Assembly (NCBI GenBank): GCA_037367405.1
Contig: JAZKJV010008259.1
Span: forward strand, 248,001-312,000
Source: Ottelia alismoides
Lineage: Eukaryota; Streptophyta; Magnoliopsida; Alismatales; Hydrocharitaceae
Reading direction: 5' to 3'
Length of the DNA stretch: 64,000 nt
Both the position numbers and the translations under genes were made by a program. How positions within the stretch are numbered: position 1 is the stretch's first letter; each line of letters opens with the position of its first letter. Shown here one piece after another: positions 1 to 12,993 of the stretch. The notes beneath the pieces are model-generated. The model made no database searches and was not told the DNA's origin. It worked only from the letters and a program-made list of their open reading frames with translations.

Positions 1-882
1 TATACATCCTGCATACTGGAAGACCTGGAACAAATCCGAAGTTTTAGATCTCTTTTAGACTGTCTCCTTCAGGATTTTATCATTAAGGTTCTCATTCTAT
101 CATTGGGAGTCGATATCTATCATATACTTTAGAAAAGCATATATCATACCTAGTTGTTGATCATATACATTCCAAAGGCATATGTCAAACCTTACAAATT
201 CAGTCAAGCTTCCAAAGCGAGATGGACACGCATAGAATTTGATTCTTCCCAATATCTCATGAGTGAGCTTACGTATTCCGGTTCAGTAATGAACATGTAT
301 AATCCCTTTGAGAGATCATATTACTTATATGCCCTTGCATGCACATTAGCGCACCTGTGTATAGACCTTGGTTAGGTCATCAAACTATTGGTCTGTCAAA
401 TGTAAATACTCACACATATAGTAACCTCCGGTCAGAGGATGCGTGCCTATATCATGACAACATATGGCATAGGTCTTTGGTTATCTCGATCTCGTTAAAT
501 CAACTCTATGTTTTAACTAATCTGAACCCTCCGAATATCTATTCTCATGCAGAGGACCTGCATCAAGAGGTCGGTCAGATATCAACCAAATAAGAAAGGA
601 TTTCCATCTCCTACTCATGCTGGAGATCATCTCTTAACAATCATTTGACAGTGCTTGATGAGTCCTCAATCTAACTCTTTAGATATTCATCCAAGCACCA
701 GCTTCTATGATTCAATAATTGAATCAACAACTGTATGATCATTAAGATGGACATGGTACATAACGCTAATTGTACTAATGGGCCTATTATGAAAATTAGT
801 TATTCTTCATTTCATATCAGGGAATGATATTTGCAATAACATTTATTGCATAATGGCTCGTCGTGGGCTCGCATGTCCAACA
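1..882 (-). mobile_element. LTR-C copy 1, Ty1/copia-type LTR (partial, runs off the window)
   Basis: On the minus strand the LTR starts with TGTTGG at position 882, and its 3' part lies outside the window to the left. The sequence is collinear with the minus-strand LTR at 31959-36982 and, inverted, with the plus-strand LTR at 42324-44666 that follows a copia pol remnant. That adjacency is what makes this a copia LTR. Immediately upstream (883-902 on the plus strand) is a purine-rich minus-strand run, which would serve as the polypurine tract. Identity to copy 2 is high, over 90% by eye. The 3' terminus is not visible. Confidence 0.8.
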
Positions 883-1189
883 ACCGATTCACCCCACACA
901 CAATTAGATTACCATATATCACCATGGTAGCATTCCAACATTAACATAATTCTAGACTTTTATCACCTCTATCGATACTTATCAAATATTACCGCTCATG
1001 GAACTGCTGGAAATTGACATTTCTAAACGAACATGTTAGAAATGTTTGTTTTGCATAAAACTTGAAACACATATTCCCCTCAATATAATAAGCAAATCCC
1101 CCTAAGGTTTCCTTCAAGGAAACCCAAAACTAATGAAAAAAGGTAGGGTGTAGAGAATTACCTACACCACCGGTTGTTGGCTCCCGGCT

Positions 1190-1216
1190 CCCATATATAT
1201 GTATGTATGTACATAG

Positions 1217-1253
<37 letters not shown>

Positions 1254-1371
1254 CACACACACACAGATACATACATACATACCTACATACATATATACAC
1301 ACACACATATATATATATATGTATGTATAAACACATATGTGTGTGTAGACACACACACACACACATATATG
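1190..1371. repeat. Compound microsatellite (TATG/TACA/CA)
   Basis: Runs of ATGT/ATAC, then CACA, then TATATA, then CACACA fill this interval. All reading frames are open simply because the repeat contains few stop codons. The homologous tract at 37287-37436 has changed in length and in unit composition, as expected for a microsatellite. Confidence 0.9.
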
Positions 1372-1374
1372 TAT

Positions 1375-1542
1375 GAGGGATTATCCTATGAGAGCCAAAA
1401 ACTGTGAGAGTAGTGAACTGGGCCATTAGATTATGCTCATCTCTCTCCTCCTCCAATCAATCAGAAGAGAGATGACAGAATTTAGTGGTTCAGAATCATT
1501 GCTATCATGCTCTCATAAATTTTAGATCTCACAGGATCATCC
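1375..1542. mobile_element. MITE-like inverted repeat, F2 family
   Basis: The ends are complementary: GAGGGATTATCCTATGAGAG at the left, and a right end containing TCTCACAGGATCATCC. The interior has the same key words (GTGAGAG, CATGCTCTCA) as the better preserved copy at 12781-12993. It sits beside a microsatellite on the left and an F1-family arm on the right, the same neighbour order seen at 12364-12993 and 37438-37606. Confidence 0.55.
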
Positions 1543-1953
1543 GTCTTTATGTATATATGGTGGTTGGGGAGCTTGCACTAAGGTGCATGTAACTTTATAT
1601 GCACGGGTGCCATAAATGCCCATTTGATAATTTTTTTGAAATGAAATCACATGGGATTAAAATCACCATATATCACTATGTGATGAATCTGCATTTCATA
1701 TTCTTTATTCATTTATTTTAGCTTAGAATCCCTTATAGAACACATGTATACATTAATAAATCCATATTCTTACTTACCTGCATATATGTGTAAATATTAT
1801 AGATGTATTATTATTTTAACCTAAAATAAATAAATAAAGAAATAAAGGAAAAAAATAAAAAAAATCTATATATATATGAAATATATACAAGCTGACCCGA
1901 ATCCCGAGAGAAGGTCAAGACTTGACCTGATCGACCTTGAATAAAGTAGGGGG

Positions 1954-4900
1954 AGATAGGATCTTTAATCAGAAAATCCCCCAAAAAATATTTTGTAAAT
2001 ATTGTTCATTTATTCTATGTATATTTGTATAAAACTTACACTATTTTATTTGTCCATAAATTGACCTCAAATTAAAAATTTTTCTCAACAAAAACTATAA
2101 ATAAAAACATTTACTAGATAATAAAAATAATTGCAAAATATGATCATGTACAAAATAAATGTAACCACACTCAGAAAAGAGATAATTGAAAGATCAAGTC
2201 CGGCTCCATATGAACTCAAATTGAATCAAACTCACTTCCATCATATTCTAAATTAAATCATCTTTAAAATAACACTAGTTTCATAATTTTGGAGTTACAA
2301 TTTGAAAGACTTTTTTTCCTGGGTGGTTTTTGCACTTTATATATTATATATATTTATCCATTATTATTTTTATACATCTGTATTTGTAAATAATTGTAAA
2401 TATTTTTAATAATTATTTAAAATAAAAATAAAATTTTTAAAATATAAAATATGCTAATATCTTTATTTAACTATGCATGTAATGTACCATATGTATACAT
2501 TATATGTATATAGTCGATTTCCTTAAATAACCACCAAAAAATAAATAACTAACATTTATTATTTAATTTAATAAAGTGACGAAACCAATTAATTAATTAT
2601 GTAGATAATGTAAATAATTTTAACCACCATTATCCTCCTCCCTTCTTTTCCTCCCCATTCAAATTTTGAAAAATCAAATTTATTTTTTCCTCTATTTATT
2701 TGGCCCCTCCTCTCTCATTCCAACTTGATCAATCTTTGGTAAAAGGAGCCTAATCTCTAAGAGCATCTTATTGTAGAAAGGTGCCTAGCCTCTGAGCCGT
2801 CCAATGACAGAGAGCCGACCTTCGTCGAGGCCAATAGGGAATTGTCCGCTTCTGTAGTGAGATTGATTTTCACTTCTCGTTTTCATTTAGGTTAATCATA
2901 GTTTAATTTTTACGGTTTTAATTTTGTTGTTATTTTTTTTAATTCTAGATCTTAGTTAATCATTTTTAATCAACCATCATGATTCGATCCACCCTCAATT
3001 TCGATTTCATAATCATCCTCTCGATCTACACATTCACATTCTACCTCGCAAATCTATCATCTCCAGTTGCATATGGTGGCTGGAGAATTGGTTCCATTCC
3101 ATCACAACGACCGGAACCTCCTAACCTACTAATTTGTTTGAATTTTGGATTGAGCTGTCGTGCTTGAGTCATTATCTATTGATTTCATTGCAAGTTGGGG
3201 AATTCTAAAAAAATCACAGCTATTGTTTACAAAAAAAAACTTATTAAAAAAATACAGAAAAATATAAAAAAATAAGTTGGGGGGGGGGGAGCACTTCAAC
3301 CGTCGTCGCCCATCCTCCGTTGGAGCCAGCCTTTCCGTCAGGCCCTCTTGCCTCCTCCTGCACGGATCGACCATCGACCAAGCTCCATTACCAAATACCT
3401 AGCGATGTATGTTGCCGCTGTCCACCTCCGTCGACGATTCCAATGCCGCCCATAAGCCATCCTCGACGATCGCCCTTCATTGACACAACCCGTCACCCTA
3501 TCACCGCATGAGGTGCACCGCCCTTCCACTACGCACCATTCTATTTGGGATGCTCCAACCATCGTCGTCCTTCACCACCGATCGTTGTGGGTGGCCTCGC
3601 AACTAACCACACGGAGGTGCACCTTCGCCCTTGATGTAACCCACGCCAGATCCATTATAGTCGCATTCCAACTCGTCCTGCTGTAGCACTACCAAAACCA
3701 CCTGCCAGTCCTTGAAGCCGCCACATCCCTTTGGCATGGAGAGGAAGGTGTGGCGACACCCCACGCCCTTTCTCCTCTTTGGCATGAAAAAGCAGGAACG
3801 GAGAAATAAAGGCGACACCACTTTCAGCCCTAAGTTATTTTTTTGGAAAATTACATCCAGATCCTTCGGAGTTTTTTACAATTACAACAAAGTCCCCCGC
3901 TAGAGCTCAAGCATGTGGTTTTGCATCGCATTCTTAGGGTATTTTGCGTTTTCTCACTGCAACTTTATTTTTATTATATTTTAATGCAAAACAATAAACA
4001 ATTGCTTTTCAGGCCCTGTATTCCATACATTTATATCGCTTGTTTATTTTCATTGAAATAAATATTCCATTGCTTAATAAATTTTGGAAAATTCATGTTG
4101 TACTCATGCTGCTTGTATCTTCATTATTTAAATTTTGCATTGCATTTTGTTATCATTTGATACTATTAAAAAAAATAAAAAAAAATGCATTTTCTCTATG
4201 TGAAATCTGAAAAATCATTAAAAAATGAATATTGCATCAAAAAGTCGAAAAAGTAGATTTGCTTCCCTTTTATGTATTTAATTTTCTATCCAATTTTCAC
4301 GCATTAATCATTATAAACTCAAAGAATCATAAAATATCAAAAATATTAAAAAATTTTAAAGGTATGGTAAAAAATCCAAAAATAGTGATTTTACTTCCTG
4401 ATTGTAGATAATTTCTTCTAGTTTCTAGGAAGAATAATTGCAGAAACTTTTGGTTTCATTTTATATTTTTTAATTGTAAAATGATGCTATATGTTCAATG
4501 TTTTCATTATTATCTATTTTTATTCATTTTGAAAACTGTAAAAAGATCTAAAAATATCTGAAAAATTACAAAATAGTAAAAAAATCATCAAAACAAAAAT
4601 ATTTTTATTTGATTTTTGATCATTTTTATCATATTTGAAAATCAAAAAGAGGTATTTCTTTCATGTATAAATTGGCTTTAAAAAATTACTTATTTTGAAA
4701 TTTAAAATTTGCAAAACTAAAAACAATAAAAATAAAAATTTATAAGATGTATAAAATATAAAAAAATTTAAAATGTTGAAATGACGAAATCTCACAAAAA
4801 CTAAGATAATTTGCATTTGAGATTCATTTTCTTTTCAATTGTTTTTTATTATTAGAATAAACCCTTGGGATTGTAGCCTCCCCGAGTTCGATCCTGTTAG

Positions 4901-5047
4901 CTTTATATGTAAATTAAATAGCAAAATTCTCTTACTACATTTTTTGTAATTATTTTTGTTTGAGAAGAAAAAATATTTTTTTGTGGGATTATTTGGGTTA
5001 CAACAATACATTTATTTCATCTAATGAGAACCCGTGAAATCCTGCCA
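1954..5047 (+). mobile_element. LTR D1, diverged Athila-like LTR (boundaries approximate)
   Basis: A purine run ATAAAGTAGGGGG ends at 1953, where an Athila-like LTR would begin. The order of landmarks then follows the better preserved LTRs of this window: AT-rich U3, a TATA-like CTATTTATTT near 2693, a leader beginning GGAGCCTAATCTCTAAGAGC, a GC-rich stretch with a G9 run (3290-3850), a long AT-rich U5, and a phrase resembling CCTCCCCGAGTTCGATCC near 4880 that matches the CTGAGTTCGACCTTGG of element A. The terminal TG hairpin is not preserved, so this is an old copy. The right boundary at TGCCA (5047) is uncertain. A copy with the same flanks lies at 38008-41102. Confidence 0.55.
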
Positions 5048-7385
5048 ACACTATGGTTCCATTCAAAATTCAACTTAATTCAAGATTTCCAACCCATCCA
5101 TTAATACCACCAAATTTTAACAGTCTCCGAATTGCTGAAAATTAGCCCTTCAAGATGGACATGTTAGGGATGCATGTTTTACATGAAATTTGAAACACAT
5201 ATTGCACTTATAATTTTAAATCCCTCGAGGCATTTCAAAAAATGAACATTTGTGGTACAAGTGCATGTAAAGTTGCATGCTCCTTTTATTTTTGAAATTT
5301 TGGGGCACCACGTGGCAGCCTCTGGGCATGCCACATGGCACCCCCACCTCACCCCAATCCCTCTCTCCTCTCCCTCCAGGTCACGTGCAGAGCACATGAC
5401 CCGTCACCTTCCACCTGGTCACCTGCTCCGCACGTGATCCCCTCCCCCACCCCTTCCGCTTGTAACACATATGACCTCTGCCCTTCCCCCGCGTGAACGG
5501 TTGACACTGCCCCTCCCCGTCCGTTTCTCCATTGTGCGTGTAACCCCTCCCCTTCCTCTCTGTTACTCTCCCCACCTCCATAATCACCACCCTCGTTGTT
5601 AACCATCTGCTCCCCTATAAAAGCCTCGCTGCCAACTCCTCTAAGATCATCCGCCATCATCGTAAGCCTACGAAGGATATGGTGATAGCAGTTCCTCCAA
5701 GCATCTTCGAGCCTCGAGGCGTGATCCAAGGACATACCTCCGACCTTGTCGCAACTACTTCACGTAGCATCCAAGTTCTGCCTCTTCACCGAGCATTAAG
5801 TGAACATCGTAGAGCCTCTCCTACTACACAATCTTGGTGACTATTCCTATGATTTCTTCTCCACCTCGAAACTCCTAACCCCTCATCCTTCATCTTCTTC
5901 CGTCAACCGCTACAACTCTCTCTGTCATGTACCCTCGTCCATGCTCGGCCGCCCTAACCACCACCGAGGCACACAACCGGACGTGCTCGGCCGCCCCGAC
6001 CACTCCCGAGTATACAAACTCCAGCAGCTCCGTCGACATCCCCCGCTCCTTCTCGGCCCTCCATCGCAGAGACCCGCTACGCCTCGCCACCGCTCGGCTA
6101 TTGTCGGTTGAGCTCCTCCGTGCGTCTCTGCCCCCACCGTGGCCGGCCACAGCCAATGTCCACCACACCTCGACAACCAGCAATCGCTAGATCAAGGGAA
6201 ACCCTTGATCCAATGGTTCAAACTCTGGCACGCGCCTTCCCTGAGCCTCGACCCCAGCCTTGAGGCTCAAGTCGACCAAACCTTTCTTGAGCCTTCATCA
6301 GCCGCCACCTAGGCTCGGTAGCCGAGCCTCTGTTGGGGATACCCGAACCTCCGCCTCGACGTCGGACCCTCTAGGAACACGGCACGCATGTGCATAGAGG
6401 GGTAAATTGCACGTAGATCCTCAGAAGTTCCAGAATTTGTGAAAGATCCTCGTTAGCAGGGTCACATGCCCGACATGTATGAAGATGGAAAAATTGCCGG
6501 AAGGCCCCTCTATCCTATGGATATTATAGATAAGTCCCTCCCAGAGACCTCTTTGAGAAACAAACTTTATTTTATTTACGTTTTAATCTCTACAGATTCA
6601 TTCTATCATATCTTTTGCTTTTGAACTCCAATTTTAGCGCATAGTATGTAATTTTGAAGCTCTTTCTGTTCCCTATGATATTTTATACTTTATGGACAGG
6701 TCTGAGGATATTTGTTGCAATTTATCAATTGAGGTTCTTTATTGATGAATACAGGTTAATAATTGACATATTTGTTCTCATTTCAGAGAATAATAATAAT
6801 TTATTTTGCAGGGATTTTATTGACGCTTTTAATTCCTCTTTGATAATTGTGAATCACTTTTTGAATATTTAATCTGTACAGGGGATTCAATTGAGCTGAA
6901 ATGAATTCATTAGCAATATTTTATGTTCTTAAAACTTGATTTACTTGAATTAAATGAGGGAAAAATTTGGACATAAAATCATTGTTTGATTTCGCTTGTT
7001 GCAGGATATCTCATAAATTTATCTGTACTCTTGTATGCATGTGAATTGATTTGGTCTGGTGATATTGATCATCATAGTTTGGATTAAAATTGTATAAAAT
7101 CACAGATCCTTTGCTAAATTGTTTTCTCTGTTTATTTTCTTACATCTCATTTCATTGCATTTTATTTTTTTTGACACAAAAATTAATTGAACATTTAAAT
7201 AATTAATTAATTTAATTTAAAACCTGCAACTAAAAATCATTGTTCCCTGTGTTCGACCTTGGTACACTTGCTAATCATAAATACTCCCACAATATTCAAA
7301 GATTGTGGGTTTTGCTGATCGAAATTCATCTCCTATATACTACTAAAATTTACGACTATTAAAGAGGCAGATTTCACATTCATCA
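5048..7385 (+). mobile_element. LTR E, 5'-truncated Athila-like LTR
   Basis: This interval has the U3-R-U5 landmarks of the Athila-like LTRs. It carries an inverted G-box pair (5308-5338), a TATA box at 5616, a leader containing CCGCCATCATCGTAAG that parallels element A, a GC-rich leader (5300-6400) and an AT-rich U5. The U5 contains the TGTTCGACCTTGG phrase, and the LTR ends in CATTCATCA at 7385. Nothing like a PBS follows, so it is a truncated solo LTR or the relic of a larger element. Its true 5' end is missing. Confidence 0.6.
5616..5623 (+). promoter_or_regulatory. TATA box of LTR E
   Basis: TATAAAAG in a C-rich context, about 280 bp downstream of the inverted G-box pair and directly before the GC-rich leader. 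The relative position matches the TATA motifs of the other Athila-like LTRs. Confidence 0.6.
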
Positions 7386-9553
7386 GTATTCCCTTTTAAG
7401 TTCAAGTACAACTGGAACAAGAAGATGGTAGAGAAGAGAATAAATGGAGAACAATATAGTCACACATCCTAAGATTCTTGACCAATGTAGTCAAGGAATC
7501 ATGATGCAAGCATCCATGATATCTTTGACTTTGAAGCATAAGACTTGCTTATTGAATACATAACACCAATGAAAATTGATTTTTTCTTTGATTTTTGCTC
7601 GTCTAACTTTTGAAGTTTTTAATTTTGCATTTTTTTACTATATACAACAACATTTACATAAGGAATTTTTCCTCTTGAGCTAGTAGACTATTCCTCTTTT
7701 AAATCTTTATGCAACCAACAACATCATGTCTTGAGACCTCATTGTTACTGGATCGGGTTGGGGAGCACTGGCCACATAAAGTGACTATGTATGTTTCTAT
7801 TCGTGTACATCTCATGCCAACAAATCTAGCCCCTCTATCACTTCACCTGAGTTAAGCTAAGTGTAAAGTACATGTGTCCAAGTTAGGACACTATCGACAA
7901 GAGGCATGTGTGTGTCTTGAAATATTCTACTTCGGCAGTCAAGGTGATATATTCTCCAGTAAGATCTGAGTTCTCCCTTTTATCTTTATTAAATCCCAAT
8001 AGTATGAAAAACCACAGCTTGGATAAAAAGAAGTAGGAACTCATTCTGCTTTACAAGTCCAACTTGCATTTCCCGATTCGATCTTTAACACATATGCCTC
8101 CCCACCCCTAAGGTGATGTTGACATGTCATTAATTGAATAAACCGTCAGTAGGAATAGAACTCGCTATGTACAATCTAATATCGCCTCAATAATACGAGG
8201 AATCGATATTGGAGTTACTATGCATACTGCCTTACTCTCTTGAGAAGCAAAAGCCAAAGACTTGATCCTTGTGTGCTTGTATGTATGAGTTGTCACTTCG
8301 GACACGCTCCAACATACAATCACTGACGATGGAACCCTTCGCCTTGACGAGAGACCTTGTATGCCATTTATATGATCCTCCATATCCCATTCGACTTATA
8401 ATTAATTATCATGAATCATATTCACATAATTAATTCTTCCAAAGGAATCACATCTCTTTATTTTATTTGGATCTAATTGATTTAATAATATTAAATCAAT
8501 TATCAATCCAATCAGTTAACCAACAAAAAAAGGGTTTGCTTGATATTGCCATATAATATTATGCTCACACAAGTGCATATTATTCTTGATAGAGTACAAT
8601 TTCATTCACTCATATTATCCTCTCATCCAAATGGATCAAGCTAGTCGTATAGATAATGCTAACAGAGGGTTCTTTCCCTAAGGATGCCAATTAGTTAATC
8701 CATTAGCATGTCCATAGCCTAGACACCATCACCATAACAACTCAAGAACAATAATCACTAGATAAATGTATTTGAGGTTGTATCGATCAACTTTGATGAC
8801 CAACATTATATATATATATATTCCCTCATCAATATTAGACATCTTAAAATAATTTTGAGATCTTAAATTTCCAATCATATCAAGCAACCATGTTTTGCAT
8901 GTAAAAGTTTACATACAATCATTGTAGCAAAGGTTTTCTCATGAAACATTCATTCAATGGTGATTGATGTTTAATCGAATATTTCCAAAATAAATATTAA
9001 TCATCAATTAATCATGTTAAATACATAATTTCCTTGATTGATATTGAATGATAAACATTTTAAGAAAGTAATCTTGATGATTTAATCATCATCCGGCCAA
9101 TCTCCACTAAATTTGGAATATCTAGGGCAAACGAAGTCGGAATCACGTGAAATAAAATAATGAGGTTTGCTTGTTTAATTCTACACTTAATGAAAGTGTT
9201 TATTTCATGCTTCATGATGGGAAAATAAAAACCAAAAATTAATTTATGATAGATTTGTGAATACATGCTAAAATAATATCATCGCTGGAACTTTTCAAAT
9301 TTTAATATGCATCTTGGTGCCAACAATTGGCTACTATTTTGGAAACATATTTGTACATTCTAATTAAATTTTATTATCCAAAAAAATTCATATAACCAGT
9401 GCATAAATATGAGCTTTTTATCTTAGCGAAAATGATTCGAAACATGCATCCAATACAAAAAACAACGAGTCCTCGTGCATCCGATATACAAAACCTCATT
9501 CACATGGGTTTTGGATATCATCCAAGACATTTGACCAAGGATCATATATCACT
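7386..9553. other. AT-rich intergenic DNA, no gene recognised
   Basis: No open frame here looks like a protein. The sequence is AT-rich with short TA runs (around 8805-8822). A minus-strand TGTTGGCACC near 9326 could be the start of another, unrelated LTR running left, but I could not find the matching end. Parts around 8390-8760 have the composition of LTR-C U3 without clear collinearity. Confidence 0.4.
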
Positions 9554-12000
9554 TGAAGGATAGGATATAGACCCTAGCACATTATGAAAGTGTGTAGATC
9601 GCATCGAATACGATCTAGGGCAACTAGTCATACTAGTTGCGAGGAGAAACGGAATATAAAAAATTTAAATAAATGAAATCGCATGATTTGAGAAAACTTC
9701 TCAAATCATTTCATAAATAGTACAAACAAGTATAAGGATTACCTCTTGAAGTGCATTTGCGATTGTGTCTCTAATCTCTAAACGAAGAGATCTCCTATCT
9801 TAAGTCTTACCCGACTAAGAAGACCCTTGCAAGCGCATTGATGAGACGTGAGCTTCTCGCAATCCAAGTTAAATATTCCATAATTTTCTCGCATGAATTA
9901 ATGTTCTTACTCACGAGCAAAATACACTGAAGAATTTTGAAGATGTATCAATAGTTGATCCAACTGCACAACGGTGTCGTGACGCCGATAGGAGTCTCTA
10001 GGTCAATAATGTTGACGGCTACAATGTTGAGAGATTAGGGGCGTGTATGAGAAAGTGGAGAGCGTAATTTCTCGTGCAATTGTTGTGTAGAATAAAATTC
10101 CACAGCTACCCTCCCTTTTATACTATTTTGGATGTCAATGGAAAACAAGTCCATGTGCACATAAATCTAATGGGTGAGATTGATTTATGCTTTTAATCAA
10201 TGATCATGATTTTGTTGTATTTCATATTTATAAAAATACTTATTATTAATTTAATTTAAATATATTGAATATTTTTCAATATAATCAATTCAACTATATC
10301 ATAAGCATAGAAGGATTAAGAAGGAGGTAAGCCTTCTTCCTAGTATGGAGTGGATGACCACCTTGATTTAGGACTCATGGGTGGTCATCCACCATCCATA
10401 AGAGGAAGGTGGCCTCCTTATTCCAATTATGTGAGTTCTTATATATATTTAAATAACTTGTACTGTAAATTTATTCACCAAAATAATTCTAAATTATTTG
10501 TAACAATTTCAGTCGTTCCATTGAAAACTATGAATCATATTTATACATCCAAACAAAATGTAAATTATAGTTACAATTAACTGTCCAATATAAATCTACT
10601 ACACATTAACATTTAATTTGTAAATACTATTTGCAATTACATTTCTCCATTATATTGTAAATCACATTAATTATAGTTATGATTATTATGGATAGTAATA
10701 TACACATCAATCATATTCTTGATAATTAAATCATATTTAAATATCATGGATGACCATTCTCATGTGCCTAAATAATATGAATCATATTCATATTACTAAT
10801 GATTATTAAATCATATTTAATCATCATTTTTTCTTACTGCTCATATACATTATCAACAATATACTTATTCTTGAACTTAAAGAATAATAATGCTTTCTCA
10901 GCGCAAAATTAGAAAAAAGGATAGGACGATTGTACATTCCATGTATAGTGACTTGGATTGATATCATATCTAAATCCCAAATCTCGAGAACCTCTCAAAG
11001 ATGTGAATCTATTTCTTATTCTATCTAATCATATCAGATCATATCCAATTAATTGGACTAAGGTTAAATATTACTCTACTGAGAGGAGTAACTAAAATCC
11101 AAACCTGTTTCATAATTCCCGTCAGAATGGAAGTGACACAGTTACACAATCATTTACGATCTCATCATACACCATATCATACTAGTACATCCTGCATACT
11201 ATAAGACCATAATTAAACCCAATGTATTATGTCATAATTGAACTGTCTTTTCATGGTTTTATCATTAAGTTTCTCATTTAACTCTGTGGGAATTGGTATT
11301 GATCATATGCATTTCAAAAGATTATATCATATTGATAAATCTAGTCAAGCTTCCAAAGCGAGTCGATTGTTCACAGAAACTTATCACAATATCTTATGAG
11401 TGATCTCATGTCTTCTACTTTAGTAATGTACCTGTATGATCCCTTTGAGAGGTGGTATTACTCATAGGCTATGTAGTACGTCAGCTCACCGGTGTATAGA
11501 CCTTGTCTAGGTCATCAACCTATCAGTATGCCAAATGTACCTACTCAAAACATATAGTAACACATCTGACTCCGCAAGGATGCATTCCTATACTGTGATA
11601 GTATACGCCAGGTTTTAGTTATCCGTCTTGTTAAGTCAATTCTTTAACCTAACTAATCTAATATCTCCAAATCTCTATTTCTATACAGAGGACCTGCATC
11701 AAGAAGTCGGTTAGATATCAAGTTTTAGAAAAGAATTGCCATCATCTCTTCTCAGGATGGAGATCCTTTCTTAATATTCATTTGACGATACTTGATGAGC
11801 CCTTAATCTAACCCTTTAGATATCACCAAGTACTCGCTTTTATGATTCAACAATTGAATCAACAGTTGTATGGTTATTAAGATAGCCATGGTACATAACC
11901 TTAATTGTACATAGGGACATTGTAGTACATTCATTTATTTAATTTTAGATAAGGAGTGAAATAAATCAATAACCTTTATTAATATATATGAAATATTAGA
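9554..12000 (-). mobile_element. LTR-C copy 6, diverged copia-type LTR
   Basis: Reading the minus strand, the 3' terminus is at 9554 (plus-strand TGAAGGATAGG). The landmarks run in the same order as in the other LTR-C copies: the ACTAGTATGACTAGT-type dyad near 9630, the leader phrase TTGGATTGCGAGAAG, a TATA element (GTATAAAAGG on the minus strand near 10113-10123), an AT-rich U3, and the distal block with TAATTGAATCAACAGTTG. Similarity to copies 1 and 2 is clearly lower, about 80% by eye, so this is an older insertion. The 5' TG terminus is not preserved, and the boundary near 12000 is approximate. Confidence 0.7.
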
Positions 12001-12008
12001 ATACCATT

Positions 12009-12323
12009 TTATGGTATATATGGTGTTGGCTTGTGCTCACATGGATAATAGGGATTTAATTTTTTGTCTTCCTCCTTAGAGAAACCACCATTATGGTCCA
12101 TAGCCTCAAGTACATGAGCATTCAACACCAGGTCCACTAGCTCAGCAATACCATCGGCTTCTCCACAGGTAGAGAGTGAGCTAAGTGTTAGATGTTGACG
12201 TATAGACCTTCTATTACCACACGTACAATCACGTTTGTTTTGAGGATGGAACACAGACAAAGTACAATATGGAATAAGCAACAACATCACACATACAAAT
12301 ACAGATCTTGGCTTAGCGATCAC
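12009..12323 (-). CDS. Small hypothetical protein with signal-peptide-like N-terminus (104 aa), unrecognised
   Basis: I do not recognise this product. The frame starts with a basic N-terminus (MIAKPR), then a hydrophobic stretch (about residues 8-22: VFVCVMLLLIPYC), consistent with a secretion signal. After it come a basic segment with a CTC motif (about residues 33-35), a central acidic/hydrophobic segment and a Pro/Cys-containing tail (YYPCEHKPTPYIP). Five cysteines are spread along the protein. It lies between the old LTR-C copy 6 and a palindromic MITE, so it could be a relic of flanking low-copy DNA, one exon of a gene, or a chance frame. I see no promoter or splice evidence. The ORF is notable only for its length in AT-rich DNA. 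Confidence 0.25.
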   Translation of the reverse strand: MIAKPRSVFVCVMLLLIPYCTLSVFHPQNKRDCTCGNRRSIRQHLTLSSLSTCGEADGIAELVDLVLNAHVLEAMDHNGGFSKEEDKKLNPYYPCEHKPTPYIP

Positions 12324-12393
12324 TTTACTATTTACTTGACTTTACATTACTTTACTTTTTTACTTCTCTCTCTCTCTCTATATATATATATAC

Positions 12394-12778
12394 GGGGTTG
12401 AGGAGTATGCACCCATGTGCATGTAATTTTACATGCACCATGGCCTATATCTTCCATTTTTTTACTTTTTTGGAAAATATCACCATGTATATTTATCTTA
12501 TATCTCTCCTATATGCCATTCGAATTTCATCAAAAAATAGAGACCCCTATGCCTTCCATATAGAACATGTAATTTAACGGACTTATAACTGCTGCAATCG
12601 ACATGTTCTAGATGGACGGCATGAGAGTCTCTGTTTCTGATGAAATTCGAATAACATAATGGAGGGATATATAGATGAATATGCATGGTGATATTTTTCG
12701 AAAAAGTAAAAAACATGAAAGATATAGGCTCCAATATATGTAAAATTACATGCACCTGGGTGCATGCTCCCCAACCCC

Positions 12779-12780
<2 letters not shown>
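12394..12780. mobile_element. F1 palindromic MITE / foldback element
   Basis: The left half, starting GGGGTTGAGGAGTATGCACC, is the imperfect reverse complement of the right half, ending in ...GCATGCTCCCCAACCCC. The complementarity runs nearly to the centre around 12590 (AACATGTAATTTAACGG against the antisense of CGACATGTTCTAGATGG), giving arms of about 190 bp. There is no coding capacity. The element is bounded outward by (CT)n(TA)n on the left and (TA)n(GA)n on the right. Single arms of the same family follow the F2 copies at about 1559 and 37621. Confidence 0.8.
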
Positions 12781-12817
<37 letters not shown>

Positions 12818-12993
12818 GAGTGATCCTGTGAGAGCATGAGAGCATGCATTCTGGACCACATGATTCTGTTTTCTCTCTCATGGTCTCCTCTCTTGGTTGG
12901 ATCATGTGGTCCAGAATGCATGCTCTCATGCTCTCACAAGTTTTGGCTCTCATAGGATCACTCCTCTCTCTCTCTCTCTATATATATATATAG
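12781..12993. mobile_element. F2 palindromic MITE with microsatellite termini
   Basis: The left end is (TA)n(GA)n followed by GAGTGATCCTGTGAGAGC. The right end is TGAGAGCC-type sequence followed by GGATCACTC and (CT)n(TA)n. The 20-nt internal arms with CATGCATTCTGGACCACATG are almost exact inverted copies. Both microsatellite blocks are therefore part of, or symmetrically attached to, the terminal inverted repeats. Decayed relatives lie at 1375-1542 and 37438-37606. Confidence 0.8.

Larger units (their letters stand above)
883..1953. other. Non-coding block between LTR-C copy 1 and the diverged LTR D1; duplicated at 36983-38007
   Basis: I see no gene here. The block holds a complex microsatellite (1190-1371), a MITE-like inverted repeat (1375-1542), a single arm of a second MITE (about 1559-1640) and a purine run at 1941-1953 that looks like a polypurine tract. 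The stretch 900-1110 resembles 5048-5225 at lower similarity, so it forms a diverged direct repeat flanking LTR D1. The same order of parts recurs at 36983-38007. Confidence 0.6.

Noticed and set aside
1158..1407. Small proteins in the TATG/CACA microsatellite
   Set aside because: Repeat translation only (YTYTYT, VCVCVC), with no conservation in the second copy at 37287-37436.
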